This document shows, piece after piece, positions 49,267-58,599 of a stretch of DNA of 64,000 nucleotides. Positions within the stretch are counted from its first letter, which is position 1; the number at the start of each line of letters is the position of its first letter. The DNA lies in the NCBI GenBank assembly GCA_028752905.1, contig JAQNBH010000301.1, forward strand, positions 287,001-351,000, written 5' to 3'. Below the pieces are notes generated by a model. That model saw only the letters and a program-made list of their open reading frames with translations. It searched no databases and was not told the DNA's origin. A program made the position numbers and the translations under genes. Source of the stretch: Cladorhizidae sp. MBARI D1340-BT2 (taxonomy: Eukaryota; Porifera; Demospongiae; Poecilosclerida; Cladorhizidae).

Positions 49267-49431
49267 TAAATTGGGGTATAAAAAAAAGCCGTTTCCCTTA
49301 ACTTTACCTTTTAAGAGCCAGAGTAAAGGATTTACTAAAAACACATGTGCCATCCTCTAGTACTTTACTATCAAATGATGACTACATAAATTAAAAAAAT
49401 ATATCCCATGTCCTATAATGAAATATTAATG

Positions 49432-50384
49432 GTGTAATACCATGATAGGTATATAACCATGCTAGGTGTATAACTATGCTAGGTGTATAACTATGCTAGG
49501 TGTATAGCCATGCTAGGTATATAGCCATGCTAGGTGTAATACCATGCTAGGTGTATAACCATGCTAGGTGTATAACCATGCTAGGTGTATAACCATGGTA
49601 GGTGTATCACCATGCTAGGTGTATAACCATGCTACATAGGTGTATAACCATGCTAGGTGTATAACTATGCTACATAGGTGTATAACCATGCTAGGTGTAT
49701 AACCATGCTAGGTGTATGACCATGCTAGGTATATAACCATGCTAGGTATATAACTATGCTAGGTGTATAACCATGCTAGGTGTATAACCATGCTAGGTGT
49801 ATAGCCATGCTAGGTGTATAGCCATGCTAGGTGTATAACCATGCTAGGTGTATAATCATGCTAGGTGTATAACCATGCTAGGTGTATAACCATGCTAGGT
49901 GTATAACCATGCTAGGTGTAATACCATGATAGGTGTAATACCATGCTAGGTGTATAACCTTGCTTGGTGTATAGCCATGCTAGGTGTATAACCATGCTAG
50001 GTATATAACCATGCTAGGTGTAATACCATGATAGGTATATAACCATGCTAGGTGTCTAACTATGCTAGGTGTATAACCATGCTAGGTGTATAACCATGCT
50101 AGGTGTATAACCATGCTAGGTATATAACCATGCTAGGTGTATAACCATTCTAGGTATATAACCATATTAGGTGTATAAACATGCTAGGTGTATAACCATG
50201 CAAGGTGTATAACCATGCTAGGTGTATATCTACATGTATGCTAGGTGTATAACCATGCAAGGTATATAACCATGCTAGGTGTATAACCATGCTAGGTGTA
50301 TGACCATGCTAGGTATATAACCATGCTAGGTATATAACTATGCTAGGTGTATAACCATGCTAGGTGTATAACCATGCTAAGGTG
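49432..50384. repeat. 17-bp satellite array after unit B
   Basis: About 55 units of the 17-bp satellite, more variable than the first array (TATAGCC, GGTAGGTGTATCACC, CTACATAGG). It begins directly at the end of the duplicated flank and passes into a 32-bp array through AAGGTGTATAGATTGG. Confidence 0.96.
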
Positions 50385-51640
50385 TATAGATTGGTTCTCA
50401 CATGTACACTGTATATGTTCTATTAGTTCTCACATGTACACTGTATATTTCTATTGGTTCTCACATGTACACTGTATATGTTCTATTGGTTCTCACATGT
50501 ACACTGTATATGTTCTATTAGTTCTCACATGTGCACTGTATATGTTCTATTGGTTCTCACATGTGCACTGTATATGTTCTATTAGTTCTCACATGTGCAC
50601 TGTATATGATCTATTAGTTCTCACATTTGCACTGTATATGTTCTATTAGTTCTCACATGTACACTGTATATGTTCTATTAGTTCTCACATGTGCACTGTA
50701 TATGTTCTATTAGTTCTCACATGTGCACTGTATATGTTCTATTAGTTCTCACATGTACACTGTATATGTTCTATTAGTTCTCACATGTGCACTGTATATG
50801 TTCTATTAGTTCTCACATGTGCACTGTATATGTTCTAATAGTTCTCACATGTACACTGTATATGTTCTATTAGTTCTCACATGTGCACTGTATATGTTCT
50901 ATTAGTTCTCACATGTACACTGTATATGTTCTATTAGTTCTCACATGTGCACTGTATATGTTCTATTAGTTCTCACATGTGCACTGTATATGTTCTATTG
51001 GTTCTCACATGTACACTGTATATGTTCTATTAGTTCTCACATGTGCACTGTATATGTTCTATTGGTTCTCACATGTGCACTGTATATGTTCTATTAGTTC
51101 TCACATGTGCACTGTATATGTTCTATTAGTTCTCACGTGTACACTGTATATGTTCTATTAGTTCTCACATGTGCACTGTATATGTTCTATTGGTTCTCAC
51201 ATGTACACTGTATATGTTCTATTAGTTCTCACATGTACACTGTATATGTTCTATTAGTTCTCACATGTGCACTGTATATGTTCTATTAGTTCTCACGTGT
51301 ACACTGTATATGTTCTATTAGTTCTCACGTGTACACTGTATATGTTCTATTAGTTCTCACATGTACACTGTATATGTTCTATTGGTTCTCACATGTGCAC
51401 TGTATATGATCTATTAGTTCTCGTGTACACTGTATATGTTCTATTAGTTCTCACATGTGCACTGTATATGTTCTAATAGTTCTCACATGTACACTGTATA
51501 TGTTCTATTGGTTCTCACATGTGCACTGTATATGATCTATTAGTTCTCGTGTACACTGTATATGTTCTATTAGTTCTCACATGTGCACTGTATATGTTCT
51601 AATAGTTCTCACATGTACACTGTATATGTTCTATTAGTTC
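50385..51640. repeat. 32-bp array (TCTCACATGTACACTGTATA)
   Basis: About 39 copies of a 32-bp unit (TTCTCACATGTACACTGTAT plus ATGTTCTATTAG). The main variants are GTGCAC for GTACAC and TTGG for TTAG. The short plus-strand ORFs (HCICSISSH) are products of the repeat. Confidence 0.96.
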
Positions 51641-51644
51641 TCAC

Positions 51645-52390
51645 ATGTTAATATAATTAATAATTAATATAAAATCTGGAATGCAATAGTACCTAGCAAC
51701 CATATATTATGGGATAGCATTATTGTTGATAAACATGTGGTAATTTTTGTGAAAAACACACACTGACCACAAAGTATGAATATGATTATGGATTTAATCA
51801 ATAAGAACATTGATTATATATATTTTTTGGCTAAATATTTTTTGTTGTATTTCAAACAATGTGGTTAGGATGTTGTGACCACATCCAATGAATATGATTG
51901 TGTATTTATAAACATAATATTGCTTCTAACGTTTGTAACGTTTTTTACATAAATATGTTTCTATTACTTGAAACAATGTGGTCAAATGCTTGTGACCACA
52001 TTCTGACCATAGCATATGAATATAATTATGCTTGTTCATCAACATAAAACATTGTTTATGATGTTAAATGCATTTTTTAATAATTTTTTTAATATAATAC
52101 TCTGGTCAAGATTATGTGACCATAATGATAATAATGATAAAAATAAAAAACAACAACCAAAAAAACCCCTTTAAACATGCTGAATACAACTATGAATATT
52201 ATTATGCTTATTTATCAATACAACAGATCCCAGTTGAACACGGACCTGAGATACAAAGCTGCCTCCTCCAGGATAGCAACCCAGTGAGCATCATACTCCA
52301 AGAGACATTTTAGGTACACTGTCTCCATACCATAAGAACATTGCTTATAATCCTGAGTATATTGTTTACATACATATTATTTGACACAAT
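51645..52390. other. AT-rich block, third copy
   Basis: Homologous to 7940-8700 and 27560-28335 but without the Kolobok end before it. It starts at AATATAAAATCTGGAATGC after the 32-bp array and runs to ACACAATGCATAAC, where it joins the gag-like fragment. It contains the same GTGGT/ACCAC inverted motifs and the unrecognised coding-like patch at about 52215-52325 (minus). Confidence 0.6.
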
Positions 52391-52405
52391 GCATAACTTA
52401 TAGCC

Positions 52406-52513
52406 ATACATTTCAAATGACCTGAGCCATTTCTCCCACCTTTTTGAAAGACTGTTGGCATCTCCGTGCACATCAAATGGCTGCACTGTACTCACTTGAA
52501 GTGCCACTGCCAT
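52406..52513 (-). pseudogene. Ty3/gypsy-type gag/polyprotein N-terminal fragment
   Basis: From ATG at 52513 the minus strand reads MAVALQVSTVQPFDVHGDAN then SLSKRWEKWLRSFEMY, after which similarity is lost. PFD-x-HGD-x-x-S-x-x-x-RW-x-KWLRSFE is the conserved start of gag-like polyproteins in animal Ty3/gypsy retrotransposons, which form the capsid-like particle. A primer-binding-site-like sequence and an LTR end lie immediately upstream. The remainder of gag and all of pol are absent from this window. Confidence 0.65.
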
Positions 52514-52520
52514 TTCTCTA

Positions 52521-52538
52521 GCTTTACCTCGTCGCCAA
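52521..52538 (-). other. Retrotransposon primer-binding-site-like sequence
   Basis: On the minus strand TTGGCGACGAGGTAAAGC follows directly after CTACA, the expected CA end of an LTR. It sits 8 bp before the gag ATG. TTGGCGACGAGG is the form seen after the 5' LTR of many animal Ty3/gypsy elements. Confidence 0.6.
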
Positions 52539-52681
52539 TGTAGTATATTGACAATGATCAATCGCTCTTTATAAAAATTCACGACAGAACTGGTGTGCTC
52601 TATCTTAGGAGTCACGTGATACAATACATGTGTGGATTCATAGTTGTGGTTAGACTACAGTTCCTGTGTTTATACAGTCTC
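52539..52681 (-). mobile_element. Probable 3' part of a Ty3/gypsy LTR
   Basis: By position, sequence upstream of the PBS should be the LTR, ending in CA at 52539-52540. The other LTR boundary is not visible, because the 32-bp array begins at about 52682, so the LTR is presumably truncated. Confidence 0.4.
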
Positions 52682-53371
52682 ACCTATAAGATGTAAACAT
52701 ACTCACTCTGTTGGCATACCTGAGATAAGCATACTCACTCTGTGGCATACCTGATGTAAGCATACTCACTCTGTTGGCATACCTGATGTATGCATACTCA
52801 CTCTGTTGGCATACCTGATGTAAGCATACTCACTCTGTGGCATACCTGATGTAAGCATACTCACTCTGTTGGCATACCTGATGTAAGCATACTCACTCTG
52901 TTGGCATACCTGATGTAAGCATACTCACTCTGTGGCATACCTGATGTATGCATACTCACTCTGTGGCATACCTGATGTATGCATACTCACTCTGTTGGCA
53001 TACCTGATGTATGCATACTCACTCTGTTGGCATACCTGATGTATGCATACTCACTCTGTTGGCATACCTGATGTAAGCATACTCACTCTGTTGGCATACC
53101 TGATGTAAGCATACTCACTCTGTTGGCATACCTGATGTAAGCATACTCACTCTGTGGCATACCTGATGTAAGCATACTCACTCTGTGGCATACCTGATGT
53201 ATGCATACTCACTCTGTGGCATACCTGATGTAAGCATACTCACTCTGTTGGCATACCTGATGTATGCATACTCACTCTGTTGGCATACCTGATGTATGCA
53301 TACTCACTCTGTTGGCATACCTGATGTAAGCATACTCACTCTGTTGGCATACCTGATGTAAGCATACTCAC
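52682..53371. repeat. 32-bp array (ATACCTGATGTATGCATACT), locus 2
   Basis: About 21 units of the satellite found at 22343-23706, with the same GTAAGC/GTATGC and TGTTGG/TGTGG variants. Confidence 0.95.
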
Positions 53372-53381
53372 TTTTTATAAA

Positions 53382-53489
53382 AGATTGGCAGACAAGCTAT
53401 CCCACAAGAGGCAGAAGCCTTATTCTGTTGTGATGAGTTGGCTAAGATGCAGAATGTCTTCAATCATGTGTATTCGTGGCAGCAGATGA
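53382..53489 (+). pseudogene. Retroelement-like C-terminal fragment
   Basis: Thirty-five codons and a stop read RLADKLSHKRQKPYSVVMSW and LRCRMSSIMCIRGSR. The pattern PYS-x-VM-x-WLR-x-R-S, ending with C-x-RGSR, is one I associate with the end of polyproteins of invertebrate retroelements. No other domain is present because the 32-bp array abuts on the left. The family was recalled from memory, so confidence is limited. Confidence 0.4.
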
Positions 53490-53780
53490 AACCCAGTCAA
53501 AGATGTGGATGTAACCCTGGCAACAGCAGAAAGGCGCATCCCACAGCTCATTTAATCATCATTACTCTAACTCTACATCATTAAAATAATACAATTGTGT
53601 TGGTGTACAAAAAATAAATAAAAATAAAAATATATAAATTGGGCGTGGTACAACACGCGACTATTCAAGACAAATGACAATGCCTGTCACGTTTTTTTTT
53701 GTGTGTGTGTGTGTGTGTGTGTCAACATAAACATATACACTACACAATATATACACTACACAATAAAGTCACTGTCCATA
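53490..53780. other. Unassigned spacer with TG microsatellite
   Basis: Non-coding sequence with a TG-repeat tract at about 53700-53722 and a duplicated ATACACTACACAATA. Nothing else is recognised. Confidence 0.55.
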
Positions 53781-53788
53781 GATAAACC

Positions 53789-53893
53789 GGATCATGTAAA
53801 GAGTAAGACTCCGGAAGTCGAAAAATCAGTGCTCGTCAATTAATTTTCGCGGTATAGTTTTTAAAACGATGCATATCTTAAACGCACGCGCTA
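53789..53893 (+). repeat. Merlin left terminal inverted repeat
   Basis: Begins GGATCATGTAAAGAGTAAG and contains GAAGTCGAAAAATCAGTGC, CAATTAAT, TTCGCGGTATA and ATCTTAAACGCACGCGCTA. All of these recur in inverted form at the right end with a few indels. Confidence 0.9.
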
Positions 53894-54058
53894 TGTACAG
53901 AGCGAGATGGCGCGCAAATCTCTTTTGGCAAGTACTTTTACTTGTGGAATGTAAGGGAGAAAATATCTAAAAAGTAATAATAATAGAATGATTATTGATA
54001 ATAATATTATGATGAACATGTTTGGTGTTGTTACTTGGTGTACAGTTGCAATGTAACT

Positions 54059-54980
54059 ATGGTTAGATGCAAGAAGTCCAGCCTGAAAGATGGGTTTGCA
54101 TGGGGGTGTCCTGCGTGTTAAACCGTAAAGTCGATTCGTCTTGGTTTGTATGTCTATGTCAATATTTTTAGATTTATTGAAGGGAGCTTCTTCGCGAAGT
54201 CAATGCTTAGTCTGCAAACTTGGCTCCTTTTGCAGAGAGTACCCAGTTACTGCTGCTGCAAGTGAAGAAGGTGCAGTCGACCAACTGCAATTAATGTGTA
54301 CCAGTGGTTGCAGGAAGTTTGCTCAACAGCCCTTAGCTGTCCAATAATCTTAGGTGGGCCTGGAGTCATCATGAGTCCCAATTCAGTGTGTTGTCAATTG
54401 TCACATAAACAGTACATTCTTGTGGCCATAGCATCATTATCAGAATAGCATCATTATAGAATCATTATTATAATTGTTGTGGATAGAGCATCATAGGGAC
54501 CCGGCCACCATCCGGGTGTTTGGATTGGTGGACACCAGTCATACTCCTGCACTGGGTATGCTGGAAACAATCACAATTCCACTCCATTCTATGTAGTTGT
54601 TCAACACAAATTTTCAGGTTACATGCAAATAGTTCCCCGGAGAGACGCTGCAACATTACTCCCTATCATACGGTCTCATGTTGCGATAATCAGTGGGCTG
54701 CTTACAGACAGGTTGCTTCTCTGCCTGAAGTGGTTGCTCATCGGACTGTTAACCATTCAATAGAGTTCCTAAATCCAGTCACAGGTGTGCACACAAAATG
54801 TTGAATCCTACTGGAATAGAGTGAGTTATACCACAAGATATACACAGTATGTTAGATAAATTGATTTTAGCAGGCGAGGATAAAGATGAAGGGGGTTCGT
54901 CGTGATCAACTTCCTTCATACCTCGATGACTTTATGTGGAGGGGAGAAGAATGCCGGCACGACTGCTGATGCTTTTCAAA
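54059..54980 (+). pseudogene. Merlin (IS1016/ISXO2-like) transposase pseudogene
   Basis: The family carries out DDE transposition. In order along the plus strand: a zinc-binding remnant (VRCKKSSLKDGFAWGCPAC, then stop); SIR and, 14 residues later, GSFFAKSMLSLQTWLLL (the usual helix after the finger); GGPGVI where the VEIDE catalytic segment should begin, with that segment lost; VFGLVDTSHTPALG; IVPRRDAATLLPIIRSHV; then, in a shifted frame, QWAAYRQVASLPE, TVNHSIEFLNPVTGVHT; YWNRV; and QLPSYLDDFMWRGEE near 54907-54954. Frame changes, a ~60-80-bp insertion after PALG and several stops show it is dead. Motif order and spacing match a ~300-aa Merlin transposase well. Confidence 0.82.
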
Positions 54981-55176
54981 ACACATGATGCTGCATTTGT
55001 TGTTTTATGAAGTTCTTTGAAGTTGTGTTACTTTTTTTGTGGTTTTTTTAATTTTTATGCTGCATTTGTTGTTTTATGAAGTTGTGTTAATATGAAGTTG
55101 TATTACTTGTGTTAGTAGTCCTGAGATAGCACTTCGAGTATCCTTTCTTGATCCTATTCTGAAAGCTCCGTGATTT

Positions 55177-55291
55177 TAGCGCGCGCGTTTAAGATAAGCA
55201 GAGAAAAGTGCGTTTTAAATATAATATACCGCGAATATTAATTGATGCGCACTGATTTTTCGACTTCTGGACTCTTACTTTTACATGATCC
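55177..55291 (-). repeat. Merlin right terminal inverted repeat
   Basis: On the minus strand it begins GGATCATGTAAAAGTAAG and contains GAAGTCGAAAAATCAGTGC, TTCGCGGTATA and ATCTTAAACGCGCGCGCTA. The first ~68 bases align with the left end with only a handful of mismatches. Confidence 0.9.
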
Positions 55292-55299
55292 GATAAGGG

Positions 55300-55790
55300 A
55301 TCATCACATATAAAAAAAGAACAGTAAACAGATTTTCTGTGACGGGCAGCCAGAACTGCATGGACTGATTCAATTGTAGCGGAACCTTTTTCGTGTGACC
55401 TTAGGGCGTGATGTGTACTACGTGCTTGAGGGCTTTTCAGCCTTAGCCTGAAGAGAAAGCGGGTCCTTGGCTAGTCTTGCAAGCTTTAGTGCTCGCTGTG
55501 GATAACAAATTTCGAGGACCAAAGAGTATAATCGAGCGTTCAGCTAAAGAGGAGTTCTGTGATTCTTCAGAAACTTTCTATGGCGTGTCCAGCTATACTT
55601 GGCTGAGCCTTGGAAGCTCCTGGACAGAAGATGACCCCACGCGCTAGCAATGGACAAAGAAAGGTAAGCTATAAATAATTTTTATATTTCGAACGCATAG
55701 CTGCTGCTTAGCTATGTTGAACTCTAGGTATGATACTGAATTTTGTACGTGCCTCCATAGGTTCTTTGTCTAGTCCCAATACAATGTCCC
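55300..55790 (+). other. Unassigned spacer containing a possible 5' exon
   Basis: High-complexity sequence, unlike the surrounding repeats. ATG at 55631 gives MTPRASNGQRK, and the codon AAG (55661-55663) is followed by GTAAGC, a strong splice donor. The leader is too short to assign, and no downstream exon can be confirmed before the 14-bp repeat. Confidence 0.25.
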
Positions 55791-55795
55791 TCTGC

Positions 55796-55960
55796 ACCTC
55801 TATACCTCTATACCTGCACCTCTATACCTGCACCTCTATACCTGCACCTCTATACCTGCACCTCTATACCTGCACGTCTATACCTGCACCTCTATACATG
55901 CACCTCTATACATGCACCTCTATACATGCACCTCTATACATGCACCTCTATACATGCAAC
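55796..55960. repeat. 14-bp repeat (CACCTCTATACCTG)
   Basis: About eleven copies of a 14-bp unit, changing from TATACCTG to TATACATG half-way along. Confidence 0.93.
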
Positions 55961-56008
55961 TGTAACATATGCACGTCATGGTGCTCGATTTAATTTTTTT
56001 GTGATTAA

Positions 56009-56226
56009 CGATTTAACTAAGCCACAGAGACACCTTCGCTGAATTAAGACACATAGATATCAATGCTGAATTAAGCCACCGAGACACTTATGCTGAACTA
56101 AGCCACATAGTCACCTATACTGAGCTAAACAACGGAGACACCTATGATGAACTAGTCTACAGAGACACCTTTGCCGAACTAAGCCTCATAGACACAAATG
56201 ATGTACTAGGCCACAGAGCGACTTAA
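56009..56226. repeat. 27-30-bp minisatellite beside piggyBac copy C
   Basis: Seven to eight degenerate units (AAGCCACAGAGACACCTATG, CTGAACT). The last ones (GATGTACTAGGCCACAGAGC then GACTTAA) are almost identical to the repeat at the truncated transposase edge near 61620, 26310 and 6040. The same sequence therefore lies on both sides of piggyBac copy C. Confidence 0.8.
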
Positions 56227-56227
56227 T

Positions 56228-56621
56228 TAAGGAGGGGCTCTATCTGAAGACAGGCTAAAAACGTTGTTGACTTTTGACTGCCCATAACTTTGTTTATAAT
56301 TGTTTTGTGTAGATAATTTTATGCTCAAATTGTTGCTTGTTCTATGTGCTTTCCAATGACATATAAAATATCTCTAGAGGCATGTTTTGTCAAAAGATGC
56401 ATGCAGAAACATCCAAGGCAGGACTAAGGAGGGGCTCTATCGAAGACTGGCTAAAAACGTTGTTGACTTTTGACTGCCCATAACTTTTTTTATAATTGTT
56501 TTGTGTAGATAATTTTATGCTCAAATTGTTGCTTGTTCTATGTGCTTTCCAATGACATATAAAATATCTCTAGAGGCATGTTTTGTCAAAAGATGCATGC
56601 AGAAACATCCAAGGCAGGACC
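56228..56621. repeat. 197-bp tandem duplication at the piggyBac C left end
   Basis: TAAGGAGGGGCTCTATC starts at 56228 and 56425, and the following ~180 bp (CTAAAAACGTTGTTGAC, TTGCTTGTTCTATGTGC) is repeated with few changes. Confidence 0.93.
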
Positions 56622-56857
56622 CTCCTCCGTTTGGCAGACCCTCACAACCAATAAAAAAATATCAAAAGCTGTAAATTGGTTTGTAGCTTGTCAAAGCTAA
56701 CAGTTGTGATTCGAGTGAAACCAAATTACAATAACTAAAGTGGTTGATGAATGGCAACGTGCTGTATTTGATTACGCGCAAAAAATATCATTTAATATGA
56801 ATACAATGTAGTACATTGGTACATATGGAGAGAGAAGGTTATATTCCAATAACGTGA

Positions 56858-57553
56858 CTATAATTTGTTTTTGTGCCACAATAGGTAGCAGTCGGTGCTC
56901 GCAATTCCAGTGTGGCATACCACTGGCTGTCCGATCTCTTTTGTTGCTGGTAGCAGTAAGTGCAACGTCCTCGACTGCGCTTCCCAGAGGTTACAGGGTT
57001 CATTATTGGGAAGTGGAGGAAAGGAACTTGATAATGGAGCCACACCCAGCTCTGCGTCGGCTACAATAACTTCCAATTATCTCCTTGGCTAACTGAACCC
57101 TGAACTTCTTGATCGTAAGTTCAGTTCCGCTTCCTGACCATCCTTTGTGTAGAATGAAGGCGTTTGTTATGGCCACATCGATCAGAAAGTTAAATGTCTT
57201 TGTAGGGTTTCACCCTGCACCTATAATATCCTCTGATCTGATCCCCTTCTCCCATGTATTTATTGTAGGACTGGATAGCTAAGGGGCAGCTTATTTCCTC
57301 TCTTCTGCCATTGTTTGTATGCCGAATGACTGAGGTGACGCTCTTGGGGTCGCTGTTGGTGTACATAATCATGACTTTCAGATTTTTTGGTCCTGCCATG
57401 CATTTTGCACACACTTTTCCACATTGCGCGGTTAGTGACTGGCCCCTAAAAATGTTTTGAAGTTCATATAATGAGTATCTCATAGTTGTGGTAAATAACA
57501 TGCATGAACTGATATACAACCCCAAAATGTTTGTGGCATAACACTAACTTGTG
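56858..57553 (-). pseudogene. piggyBac-like transposase, C-terminal part (copy C)
   Basis: This holds the cysteine-rich C terminus (GRCTYCYQQQKRSDSQWY region) with a 27-bp deletion that removes part of the CGIWLC motif, the GGGDQ-type catalytic segment (here GEGDQIRGYYRCRV) and the CPLAIQSYNKYM block. One Gly to Glu change (GGGDQ to GEGDQ) lies beside the third catalytic Asp, and small indels break the frame near 57200 and 57400. It is cut at TTAA 57554 by the nested element and resumes at 60520. Confidence 0.85.
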
Positions 57554-57573
57554 TTAAGGGGGAAAGAAGGCTG
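57554..57573 (+). repeat. Kolobok-like left terminal repeat
   Basis: TTAAGGGGGAAAGAAGGCTG includes the TTAA target copy; its mate is at 60500-60519. Confidence 0.9.
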
Positions 57574-58599
57574 CGTATCGCGTGGTCTCGTATAAAGTAC
57601 CATATCTTTGCTCGCATTCACTCTAGTTTCCCGATTTATATATCAAATTATAGCTTGCAGTCTATACTTTCTAATGGTAAGTCTCTTTTGTTATTTTGTT
57701 TTGCCATAATTTTTTCCTAGCTCATTATAGGCTCTTCCAGTGCGGACCGTAAGCCGTTAAGTAAACCACGTTGCAGTAACGACCTTTGCGAGGCTCTTAT
57801 TCGGTCCATTAGTCAATCATAATGAGCACTACAAACTGCGCGTCTTGAAATTTTGAAAAAATGTTTTTTTCACTCATTTTCTGAACATAGCTTTATGACA
57901 TCACGTTACATTTTCATCTATAGGTCTTTTTTAGTAATGCTATCAAACAAAAACTCTCGCGCAAGTTGTAGAATATAAAAATTGCTTTCAAATGATATAT
58001 TTTTTTTAATCAAAGGATAAAAAATATTCAGGTTATCATTTGAACGGTTTTTCAAAAATCACTTCAGAGATATTGAGCCTTGAAGTCCAAGCAGTTTGTA
58101 ATCACATCCCAGCTGCCAGAAACACCCCCTGTTCACCAGAATACATCCCTCATTACTAGAATTGTGTGTACAAACAAAATGTTTGACTTTTCAGTCCTTT
58201 ATTTTTTCAACAACAGCAGTATCCTACATCCTAACTACAACCTGAAAACCAACAATATATATATATATACATACACATAAATTAAAGACGCATCAGACTT
58301 GTTACATGTATGTTGCTTTGCTAATATTGAATTAGCAAACATAAACACGTCATCATTTGCAGGGCTCCCATGCCCAGGTCCATCCATCGTCACCCTCCAC
58401 ACATGTCTTCCGACACCCTCCAGTAATCCCTGAAAAACAATAGAACACAAACAAGTCATCCTCCACTAATTCCTAAGCTTGACAAAAAGACACATAAACA
58501 AAAGTATCTTCCAGTAATCTCTGTTTGACAATAGAAAGCAAAAGACACATAACAAAATAAAATGTTACAGGTCCCCCATGCCAGGACCATACAATGCTC

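Larger units (their letters stand above)
24776..49431. repeat. Segmental duplication, unit B
   Basis: Collinear with 4809-20440 but ~9 kb longer, almost entirely because 34-bp array II is expanded. The right edge (49431) passes from ATGAAATATTAAT straight into a 17-bp satellite array, whereas unit A continues into other sequence. Confidence 0.93.
53789..55291 (+). mobile_element. Merlin DNA transposon, 1,503 bp, inactive
   Basis: The element has long terminal inverted repeats of about 105 and 115 bp, both beginning GGATCATGTAAA. It is flanked by GATAAACC (53781-53788) and GATAAGGG (55292-55299). These 8-bp flanks agree at five positions and look like a decayed target-site duplication. Merlin elements have 8-9-bp duplications and an IS1016/ISXO2-like transposase, and such coding remains lie inside on the plus strand. 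Confidence 0.85.

Noticed and set aside
50347..51289. Plus-strand ORFs rich in HCICSIS
   Set aside because: These are products of the 32-bp satellite; 32 is not a multiple of 3, so all frames cycle through the unit.
58080..58280. Small ORF with NNIYIYTYT tail as a gene
   Set aside because: It lies in the non-coding left part of the Kolobok-like element and ends in a TA microsatellite.
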